Origin: an uncultured Eubacteriales bacterium
GTDB lineage: Bacteria; Bacillota_I; Bacilli_A; RF39; UBA660
Assembly: GCA_900313345.1 (NCBI GenBank)
Contig: OMQW01000057.1
Coordinates: 1-7,098, forward strand
Direction of reading: 5' to 3'
Length of the DNA stretch: 7,098 bases
Part shown: positions 1 to 4,794 of the stretch, one piece after another
Layout: each line of letters begins with the position of its first letter
Position numbering within the stretch: the first letter of the stretch is position 1
Notes under the pieces: model-generated
Databases searched by the model: none
Seen by the model: only the letters and a program-made list of their open reading frames with translations
What the model was told of the DNA's origin: nothing
Program-made: the position numbers and the translations under genes

Positions 1-989
1 ATGATTATTTAGGAAATCCAAATATAGGTAAAGTAAATATATGTCCTCAAGAACAAGATTATAATGATGCCGTAGAAGTATGTAAAAAAATAGGTATTCC
101 ATTACATAGAATTGACTTTGTAAAAGAGTATTGGGATTATGTATTTAAGTATTTCTTAGATGAATTAAAAAAAGGAAGAACTCCAAATCCGGATATTATG
201 TGTAATAAATATATTAAGTTTGATTTATTCGCTAAAGAAGCTAAAAAACTAGGAGCAGACTATATAGCAACTGGTCATTATGCTAAACACGAAGGTAATT
301 ATTTAAAAAGAAGTAAAGATCAAAACAAAGATCAAACATACTTCCTATCACAAGTATCAAAAGAGGAATTAGAAAATGTTTTATTCCCACTTTCAGATAT
401 CGAAAAACCTGAAGTAAGAAAAATAGCAGAAAAGTATGGCTTAATAACAGCAAAGAAAAAAGATTCAACAGGAATATGTTTTATAGGAGAAAGAAACTTT
501 ACTAAGTTCCTAGAAAACTACTTACCAAATACTTCTGGTGATATGGTAAATATAGATACAGGAAAAGTAATAGGAAAACATATTGGATTAATGTATTATA
601 CTATAGGCCAAAGAAGAGGTTTAGATATAGGAGGGACTAAAGACAAGCTATTTGTAGTAGGTAAAAATTTAGATAAAAATATATTATATGTTTGTGAAGG
701 AGAAGATAATGATTATTTAACTTCAACAAGCTGTATAATAGAAGATGTAAACTTTAATTGTGATCTAAGACCAACAGAGTGTACTTGTAAATTCAGATAT
801 AGACAACAAGATAATAATTGTACATTAAAATACTTAGAAGATGGAACTATAGAAGTATGTTATCCATACGGGGTTAAAAGTGTAACACCAGGCCAAGCAT
901 GTGTATTATATGATAATGATATATGTCTCGGTGGAGGTATTATAAAAGAAGTAAGAAAAGATAATAAGAAATTATGGTATGTACTATAA
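1..989 (+). CDS. mnmA: tRNA-uridine 2-sulfurtransferase MnmA (5' end missing)
   Basis: MnmA (TrmU) puts sulfur on C2 of the wobble uridine (U34) of Lys, Glu and Gln tRNAs, using ATP and a persulfide relay in the cytoplasm. The frame is open from the window edge (first full codon at base 3), giving 328 residues; the usual length is about 360-370, so roughly 35-40 residues including the N-terminal PP-loop (SGGxDS) are outside. Visible family blocks in order: GRTPNPDIMCN with the first catalytic Cys (codon 201-203), DYIATGHYAK, KDQTYFLSQV, DSTGICFIG with the second catalytic Cys (codon 477-479), YTIGQRRGLDIGG, and the C-terminal barrel ending GQACVLYD...CLGGGII. Both reactive cysteines (E. coli Cys102 and Cys199 equivalents) are present. 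The internal ATG at 198 is not the start, because conserved sequence continues upstream of it. It ends in TAA inside a terminator hairpin, so it is probably the last gene of its transcript. Confidence 0.96.
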   Translation, partial: DYLGNPNIGKVNICPQEQDYNDAVEVCKKIGIPLHRIDFVKEYWDYVFKYFLDELKKGRTPNPDIMCNKYIKFDLFAKEAKKLGADYIATGHYAKHEGNYLKRSKDQNKDQTYFLSQVSKEELENVLFPLSDIEKPEVRKIAEKYGLITAKKKDSTGICFIGERNFTKFLENYLPNTSGDMVNIDTGKVIGKHIGLMYYTIGQRRGLDIGGTKDKLFVVGKNLDKNILYVCEGEDNDYLTSTSCIIEDVNFNCDLRPTECTCKFRYRQQDNNCTLKYLEDGTIEVCYPYGVKSVTPGQACVLYDNDICLGGGIIKEVRKDNKKLWYVL

Positions 990-1003
990 CTTCTTATTTT
1001 TTT
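963..1003 (+). terminator. Intrinsic terminator of mnmA, overlapping its 3' end
   Basis: AATAAGAA (963-970) pairs with TTCTTATT (991-998). After one A/C mismatch the stem continues with TTATGGT (972-978) against ACTATAA (983-989), including one G-U pair, and closes on a 4-nt loop. A run of T follows to 1003. The stop codon of mnmA lies inside the 3' arm. The stem is AU-rich but long (about 15 pairs). Confidence 0.75.
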
Positions 1004-1050
1004 ATGTTAAAATAAAATTATACAAGTAAGTAACTCATTATAAAATTCTA

Positions 1051-1092
1051 GTAGAGGAGGGGTAAGCTTATCATCTGGTGATAGTGATCACT
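1051..1092 (+). other. Dyad-rich leader segment with an orphan SD-like sequence
   Basis: This is the most G-rich stretch between mnmA and the HTH gene. It holds an SD-like GAGGAGGGG (1054-1062) with no ATG, GTG or TTG at a usable distance, then TATCA/TGATA around a 5-nt loop (1069-1083), GTGAT/ATCAC around a 4-nt loop (1078-1091), and the perfect 10-bp palindrome AGTGATCACT (1083-1092). The first two hairpins share bases and cannot form together. A TATAAA at 1039-1044 could be a -10 box for a transcript starting near 1051, but no good -35 is seen. Function unknown: structured leader, operator cluster or remnant of a lost short gene. Confidence 0.3.
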
Positions 1093-1095
1093 TCT

Positions 1096-1131
1096 AAAAT
1101 GTAAACTTTACACTTGACTAAAAATGTAAAC
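1096..1131. promoter_or_regulatory. Probable operator: palindrome plus repeated half-site at the HTH gene promoter
   Basis: TGTAAA-C-TTTACA (1100-1112) is a perfect 13-bp dyad ending two bases before the -35 box. The word AAAATGTAAAC occurs at 1096-1106 and again at 1121-1131, exactly 25 bp apart, the second copy lying between -35 and -10. A palindrome plus a same-phase half-site overlapping a promoter is the usual form of a repressor site. The adjacent gene encodes an HTH protein, so autoregulation is the simplest inference; the binding protein is not shown by the sequence. Confidence 0.5.
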
Positions 1132-1142
1132 CCTATTAAAAT
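1114..1142 (+). promoter_or_regulatory. Sigma-A type promoter of the HTH gene
   Basis: TTGACT (1114-1119, five of six consensus bases), a 17-bp spacer and TAAAAT (1137-1142, five of six). The predicted start of transcription, near 1149, falls on the first G of the GGAGG ribosome binding site, leaving a leader of about 10 nt. Confidence 0.65.
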
Positions 1143-1158
1143 TAAATTGGAGGATATC

Positions 1159-1926
1159 ATGAAAGAATTAAACAATATTGTAAACGAATTAGGAATATCA
1201 AAAGTAAGTTTAGCTAAATACTTAGGTGTATCTAGACAAATGCTTTATAACTATCTAGCATTTGATAAAGTAGAGAAGTGGCCTAAAGAAAAATTAGTTA
1301 AAATATTAAATTTATTAAATATAGAAAAAATAGAAGATATTAAGAAAATAGATGTAACAAATGAATATATTACAGATGTAAATGAACGTTTAGATGAAGG
1401 TGTAAAGAGTAATATAAAAGATGAAGTAATAACAGACTTAAAATGCTTTAACAGAAAAGAGCAGGAGATACTATCAGATATAATTAATCTATTAAAAGAA
1501 AAGTTAGAAAATGATAATTCTAAAGAAACATATAATACATATATTTATTTATATCATTTCATACAATCTATGGATCAAAATCCTGAACTAAAATATTTTC
1601 TAGGCTACGCATCTAAAGCTTTAGGATTTACTAATCCAATGGAATTTGTCTTCAGTGAAAATAAACAATTTATATTTGAATCAATTATGTTTAGTGCATT
1701 AACAATATATAATAGTGGAGATGCATCAAAAAACAGAATAACAGAAACTCATAAAAAATTTGTAGAAGACATTGAACATAAAGAAGAAGAAAAATTAAGT
1801 AGAACTCAAGAATTAAATGCTAATAAGTTACAAGCGTTAAAAGAACTTGGATATACTGAAATAACTCCAGATAATGCTAAAGAAGTACTAGAAAAAATGG
1901 CAGAAATAGAAACAAGAAAAGTATAA
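1159..1926 (+). CDS. Helix-turn-helix DNA-binding protein of unknown role
   Basis: I do not recognise this 255-residue protein as a named family. Residues ~7-55 form an XRE/Cro-like helix-turn-helix: helix SLAKYL (17-22), turn GVS (23-25), recognition helix RQMLYNYL (26-33), then a helix LVKILNLLNI. The remainder is charged, predicted helical, without signal peptide or membrane segment; ~190-255 looks coiled-coil prone (EHKEEEKLSRTQEL, VLEKMAEIETRKV). The start is ATG 1159, because GGAGG (1149-1153) lies 5 nt before it; an upstream in-frame TTG at 1114 is really the -35 box TTGACT. The gene stands alone between two terminators, has a promoter with an overlapping palindrome, and ends 46 bp before the dif site. 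A transcription factor that represses itself is the likeliest reading; a chromosome-organising DNA-binding protein is possible given the location. TAATAA double stop. Confidence 0.85.
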   Translation: MKELNNIVNELGISKVSLAKYLGVSRQMLYNYLAFDKVEKWPKEKLVKILNLLNIEKIEDIKKIDVTNEYITDVNERLDEGVKSNIKDEVITDLKCFNRKEQEILSDIINLLKEKLENDNSKETYNTYIYLYHFIQSMDQNPELKYFLGYASKALGFTNPMEFVFSENKQFIFESIMFSALTIYNSGDASKNRITETHKKFVEDIEHKEEEKLSRTQELNANKLQALKELGYTEITPDNAKEVLEKMAEIETRKV

Positions 1927-1929
1927 TAA

Positions 1930-1958
1930 AAAGCTACTATATTAATAGTAGTTTTATT
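1930..1958 (+). terminator. Intrinsic terminator of the HTH gene
   Basis: CTACTAT (1934-1940), loop ATTA, ATAGTAG (1945-1951). The stem is extended outward by AAAG against TTTT (one G-U pair), and TTTTATT follows. The U-tract is interrupted by one A, so termination may be moderate. Confidence 0.65.
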
Positions 1959-1972
1959 ATGCAAATTATAGA

Positions 1973-2000
1973 AGTTAACATAATATCAATTATAGGAAGT
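1973..2000. other. dif: dif site (XerC/XerD chromosome dimer resolution site)
   Basis: The site has the 11-6-11 layout of dif: arm AGTTAACATAA (1973-1983), centre TATCAA (1984-1989), arm TTATAGGAAGT (1990-2000). On the complementary strand this reads ACTTCCTATAA, TTGATA, TTATGTTAACT. The TTATGTTAACT arm matches the E. coli XerD arm (TTATGTTAAAT) at 10 of 11 bases, and ACTTCCTATAA is the typical Bacillota XerC-side arm as I remember it from B. subtilis. Only the centre departs, at about two bases. Dif is where XerC and XerD resolve chromosome dimers at the division septum, and it normally marks the replication terminus. It lies between convergent gene blocks and about 1.8 kb from xerD. The match is from memory of published sites, not a search. 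Confidence 0.85.
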
Positions 2001-2160
2001 TAATAAAATATATAATTTTTATTAAATATATTATATATTAATATTAAATAATTAAATATATTATAATAAAAAATTTATTAATATAATTTAAATATTATAA
2101 ATAAATTATATTTTTGATAAATAAACTCTAAAATATTTAAAATCGAACATATGATTATAT

Positions 2161-2368
2161 TGTATTAAGATGCATAATTATATGTCTTTAAATATTTCAT
2201 TGCAAATTAAAATTTGTATTTAATTGAATAACTTACCCACTATTTACTATCTCGATGCAAAATATGTAATAAGATGAATAATTATATATATAATAAATTC
2301 TCATTGCAAATTAGAATTTGTATTAGCATGCATAACTATACATAATTAAATACTTTGATGCAAAATAA
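2161..2368 (+). repeat. Degenerate ~104-bp tandem repeat, two copies
   Basis: Copy 1 (about 2161-2264) and copy 2 (about 2265-2368) align at an offset of 104 bp. Over 2167-2220 against 2271-2324 I count 44 of 54 identical bases without a gap. The best kept part is TCATTGCAAATTA followed by AATTTGTATT, which contains the inverted repeat CAAATT-NN-AATTTG (2202-2215 and 2306-2319). Later matching blocks are AATAACT/CATAACT (2227 and 2331) and GATGCAAAATA (2254 and 2357, one base out of phase). A shorter related stretch (2369-2400) may be a partial third copy. No coding potential. Confidence 0.65.
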
Positions 2369-2398
2369 ATGTATAATTATAAATTAACTACGCATAAT
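2355..2398 (+). promoter_or_regulatory. Candidate promoter(s) of the small CxxC gene
   Basis: Two overlapping readings exist. CATAAT (2393-2398) lies six bases before the SD GGAGGT, as in the other promoters here, but lacks a good -35. TTGATG (2355-2360), a 17-bp spacer and TATAAA (2378-2383) is the better scoring pair and would start transcription near 2390. Both are in AT-rich DNA where such words arise easily. Confidence 0.35.
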
Positions 2399-2417
2399 AC
2401 TATTGGAGGTAAAATAA

Positions 2418-2585
2418 ATGAAAAAAAGTTACAACAAAAAAACTAAAAATTCTAAAGAGGAGAATAATAAAAAAAATAATAGTAAAGACTATAGAACATC
2501 GAATGAAAAAGATTGTAAAGATTGTAGAGATTATAGGACATCTAAAAATGAAACTGATAACTCCTCTAGTCGTAATTACAAATAA
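2418..2585 (+). CDS. Small hydrophilic Lys/Asn-rich protein with CxxC motif, unknown function
   Basis: This is a 55-residue frame starting at ATG 2418, seven nt after a strong GGAGGT (2405-2410) and ending TAA just before a strong terminator. Ribosome site, frame and terminator together argue for a real gene. The product begins MKKSYNKKTKN, is dominated by K, N, S, E and D, and has no hydrophobic stretch, so it is neither secreted nor membrane-bound by sequence. The centre holds DYRTS (24-28), KDCKDC with a CxxC pair (Cys33 and Cys36), and DYRTS again (38-42): an internal duplication flanking two cysteines. The pair could bind a metal or form a disulfide, but two cysteines alone would need a partner molecule for a four-ligand zinc site. 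I recognise no family. It lies alone downstream of the dif region, tail to tail with deoB. Confidence 0.65.
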   Translation: MKKSYNKKTKNSKEENNKKNNSKDYRTSNEKDCKDCRDYRTSKNETDNSSSRNYK

Positions 2586-2614
2586 AAAAGAAGGGTATAT
2601 AACCCTTCTTTTTT
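2584..2614. terminator. Bidirectional terminator between the small gene and deoB
   Basis: Six A, GAAGGGT (2590-2596), 5-nt loop, ACCCTTC (2602-2608), six T (2609-2614). It is a perfect 13-bp stem with a U-tract on either strand, the best terminator in the window. It serves the small gene (+) and the xerD-deoB transcript (-); its left arm overlaps the small gene's stop codon. Confidence 0.9.
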
Positions 2615-2636
2615 ATTATCACCCTTCTCTAGTCTA

Positions 2637-3800
2637 TTAATCTAATTTATCTAGGAAAGAAATTCCAAGCTCTGGTTTATCTATATTAAAGTTATCTGCA
2701 ATAGTAGCACTAATATCCCCTACTGTTTCTAGTTTTGGTAATATTTTAGGAGACATAAATCTTCTACTATAAATTAATACAGGAACATTTTCTCTAGTAT
2801 GCTCTGATCCGCTGAATGTAGGATCATTACCATGATCAGCTGTAATGATAAGTAAATCATCCATTTCAAGTTTATTTAATATAATAGGTATATTTACATC
2901 AAATTCTTCTAAAGCCTTAGAATACCCAATTACATCCCTATTATGGCCATATAAAGAATCAAAGTCAGGTAAAGTAGCAACACATAATCCATTAAAGTTT
3001 TTATCCATAATATCAGTAAGTTTATTTAAAACTTCTTCATTATTAGAAGCATTAATAGTTTTATTAATACCTTCCCTATCAAAAATATCATTAATTTTAC
3101 CAATACCAATAACATTATAATTATTATCACTTAAATCAGTAAATAAAGTCTTTTTAGGAGGTTTTATAGCGTAATCTCTTCTACCACTATTAGTAAGCTT
3201 ATAAGATCCATTTTTATAACTAAAAGGTCTAGCTATAATTCTAGCAACTTTCCAATCTTCTTTTAAAGTAATCTCTCTAATTTTTTCACAGTATTCATGA
3301 AGTTTAGCTACAGGAATAATATCTTCAGAAGCAGCAACTTGTAAATCAGAATCAGAAGAAGTATAAACTATTAAAGCACCATAATTTATAGAATTATCAC
3401 CAAGTTCATTTATAATATCTATAGAATTACCACACTTATTGCCTATTATTCTTCTTCCAGTAATTTGACTAATACTAGTAAGTATTTCTATAGGAAATCC
3501 CTCATTAAATGTCTTATATGGAGTATCTGATTTAATACCCATAATCTCATAATGTCCATTTAAACTATCTTTACCAGCATTATTAGGACTAGCTATTGTA
3601 TAATAAGCATCACTTTCACAATCATTCATATTAAGTGTATTTAAAAGTCCTATCTTCTTTAAATTAGGAATAAAAGGATCACCCTTTTCCATAACATGTA
3701 ATAAAGTATTAGCACCCTTATCCCCAAAATTAATACTATCGCTTGCTTCTCCAACACCAAGAGAATCAAGAATAAGTAAAAAAACTCTTTTAAATTTCAT
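2637..3800 (-). CDS. deoB: Phosphopentomutase DeoB
   Basis: DeoB interconverts ribose 1-phosphate and ribose 5-phosphate (and the deoxy forms), linking nucleoside breakdown to central carbon metabolism. It is a cytoplasmic two-metal enzyme of the alkaline phosphatase superfamily. The 387-residue length is normal. Metal ligands are all visible: Asp12 (LILDSLGVG), Asp281 and His286 (DFDSLYGHNRD), Asp322 and His323 (TADHGND), His334 (SEHTREN). Asp150 in YTSSDS is the usual substrate-site acid. Two departures are notable: the phosphorylated Thr of GKDT is Ser79 (GKDSLNGHYE), and the GNxxASGT block reads GNKCGNS (120-126). Start ATG 3800 has AGAGG (3814-3810) nine nt upstream, overlapping the xerD stop. 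It is the second gene of a xerD-deoB transcript, with no nucleoside phosphorylase or deaminase beside it in the window. Confidence 0.96.
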   Translation of the reverse strand: MKFKRVFLLILDSLGVGEASDSINFGDKGANTLLHVMEKGDPFIPNLKKIGLLNTLNMNDCESDAYYTIASPNNAGKDSLNGHYEIMGIKSDTPYKTFNEGFPIEILTSISQITGRRIIGNKCGNSIDIINELGDNSINYGALIVYTSSDSDLQVAASEDIIPVAKLHEYCEKIREITLKEDWKVARIIARPFSYKNGSYKLTNSGRRDYAIKPPKKTLFTDLSDNNYNVIGIGKINDIFDREGINKTINASNNEEVLNKLTDIMDKNFNGLCVATLPDFDSLYGHNRDVIGYSKALEEFDVNIPIILNKLEMDDLLIITADHGNDPTFSGSEHTRENVPVLIYSRRFMSPKILPKLETVGDISATIADNFNIDKPELGISFLDKLD

Positions 3801-3812
3801 AAATAAAAACCT

Positions 3813-4709
3813 CTATTTCTTATCTCTAGGATGAAATTCATTATATTCTTTCTTTATCATTTCATCACTAACATGTGTATATATTTTAGTAGTAGCTAAA
3901 TTCTCATGCCCAAGCATTTCCTGAATACTTCTTAAATCTGCCCCTCTATTAAGTAAATGAGTTGCAAAAGAATGTCTAAGAGTATGAGGAGAAGCTTTAC
4001 TATCTAAACCCTTATCGTTAAGTAATTTCTTTAATATTTTAAAAAATCCTTGTCTAGTAATACCCTTACCATGATTATTTAAAAATAATGCTTCTTCAGT
4101 ATAACTTTTTAATAAAGATGATCTAACTTCCATATATTTTTTTAAGTAAAACATAGAATATTCCCCAATAGGAATAATTCTTTCTTTATTACCTTTTCCA
4201 ACTATTCTAATAATAGAATTAGTAAAATCAATATTATTCAAAGTAAGATTAACAAGTTCAGAAACTCTAAGTCCAGTCCCATACATAACCTCAAGCATCG
4301 CTTTAGTTCTATAATCAAAAGCATTAATTAAAGGTATATCAAGCAAATTATTAATATCTTCTTCTGATAATACTTTTGGTATACTTTTTTTAGTTTTAGG
4401 TCTACGTATCATTAAAGAACAATCATCCTTAGTAATACCTTCTCTTTTTAAATAAGCATGAAAAGCTTTAATGCAAGTAAGAGAATGAGCAATTGTAGTA
4501 ACTTTATCATCTTTTAAAGATAAATATTTTAAATAATCTTCTATTAAAGAAGTTTTAACATATTTAAAATCGGCAATATTTTTATCTATTAGATATTTAA
4601 AATAAATTGTTAAATCATTTCTATAAGACATAATAGTCTTAGAAGATAAACCCTTATCAATACTGCAATAATCTAAAAAATCATTTAAACAATCTTCATA
4701 TACTAGCAA
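3813..4709 (-). CDS. xerD: Tyrosine site-specific recombinase XerD
   Basis: XerD acts with XerC at dif to convert chromosome dimers to monomers at the septum, under FtsK-type translocase control. An N-terminal SAM-like DNA-clamp domain (~1-85: FLDYCSIDKGLSSKTIMSYRNDL) precedes the catalytic domain. Counting from the TTG start, the catalytic set is Arg148 (GTGLRVSEL), Lys172 (GKGNKER), His242 and Arg245 (PHTLRHSFATHLL), His268 (LGHENLATT) and nucleophile Tyr277 (KIYTHV), all intact. The TTG at 4709 is preferred because AGGTGG (4720-4715) lies 5 nt before it, it gives 298 residues (the same as E. coli XerD) and Arg148/Lys172 fall at E. coli numbers; the alternative GTG at 4718 lies inside the ribosome site. 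Deob follows 12 nt later. A dif site lies ~1.8 kb beyond the stop codon. An integrase of a mobile element is unlikely given length and sequence. Confidence 0.94.
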   Translation of the reverse strand: MLVYEDCLNDFLDYCSIDKGLSSKTIMSYRNDLTIYFKYLIDKNIADFKYVKTSLIEDYLKYLSLKDDKVTTIAHSLTCIKAFHAYLKREGITKDDCSLMIRRPKTKKSIPKVLSEEDINNLLDIPLINAFDYRTKAMLEVMYGTGLRVSELVNLTLNNIDFTNSIIRIVGKGNKERIIPIGEYSMFYLKKYMEVRSSLLKSYTEEALFLNNHGKGITRQGFFKILKKLLNDKGLDSKASPHTLRHSFATHLLNRGADLRSIQEMLGHENLATTKIYTHVSDEMIKKEYNEFHPRDKK

Positions 4710-4725
4710 AAAAACCACCTAATTA

Positions 4726-4754
4726 ATTATATTATAAATAATAGAAATAATCAA
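4726..4754 (-). promoter_or_regulatory. Promoter of xerD-deoB
   Basis: Read on the minus strand: TTGATT (4754-4749), 17-bp spacer, TATAAT (4731-4726). Transcription would begin near 4719, inside the AGGTGG ribosome site (4720-4715), ten nt before the TTG start. A second overlapping TATAAT lies at 4736-4731 but has no matching -35. Confidence 0.65.
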
Positions 4755-4769
4755 ATATTATAACTATTA

Positions 4770-4778
4770 TGATATAAT
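4770..4778 (+). promoter_or_regulatory. Extended -10 promoter of rarA
   Basis: TGATATAAT is a perfect extended -10 element (TG at 4770-4771, TATAAT at 4773-4778). The -35 region (ATCAAA, 4750-4755) is poor, as is common when an extended -10 is present. Six bases further is the GGTGA ribosome site. It is back to back with the xerD promoter, whose -35 lies within about 20 bp. Confidence 0.65.
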
Positions 4779-4794
4779 ATTATTGGTGATTAAT

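Larger units (their letters stand above)
1957..2417. other. Gene-free AT-rich region around and right of dif
   Basis: No reading frame of credible length, RNA gene or GC-rich fold was found on either strand. The stretch is very poor in G and C, especially 2001-2150, which is nearly pure A/T with many TTATAA/TATTAA words. Contents in order: dif with flanking arm-like sequence (1966-2015), an A/T-only tract, the ~104-bp tandem repeats (2161-2368), and the leader of the small gene. The word ATGCAAA or TTGCAAA recurs at 1959, 2200, 2255, 2304 and 2358. Confidence 0.7.

Noticed and set aside
283..468. Minus-strand frame inside mnmA (61 codons)
   Set aside because: Shadow of the real gene; no ribosome site and A/T-biased low-complexity hydrophobic product.
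198..989. mnmA starting at ATG 198
   Set aside because: Conserved MnmA sequence (GRTPNPDI) continues upstream in frame to the window edge.
1114..1158. N-terminal extension of the HTH protein from TTG 1114
   Set aside because: TTGACT here is the -35 box; ATG 1159 has a strong GGAGG at the correct distance.
2001..2400. Replication origin (AT-rich with repeats)
   Set aside because: No DnaA-box cluster (best is a two-mismatch TTACCCACT at 2232), no dnaA/dnaN, and the adjacent dif points to the terminus.
2161..2400. CRISPR array
   Set aside because: Repeats are degenerate, ~104-bp period with ~50-bp half-period, no uniform repeat/unique spacer pattern and no cas genes.
2845..3120. Plus-strand frame inside deoB (91 codons)
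   Set aside because: Antisense shadow of a well-conserved region of deoB.
3813..4709. Phage or transposon integrase instead of XerD
   Set aside because: The 298-residue length, Xer-type motifs, housekeeping neighbour deoB and a nearby dif all favour XerD; no phage genes or att repeats are seen.
4710..4718. xerD starting at GTG 4718
   Set aside because: The GTG is inside the AGGTGG ribosome site; TTG 4709 gives the family length and catalytic numbering. Not fully excluded.
4783..4794. rarA starting at TTG 4783 or GTG 4786
   Set aside because: These triplets lie in the predicted ribosome site and transcription start; the conserved MxPLA opening begins at ATG 4795.
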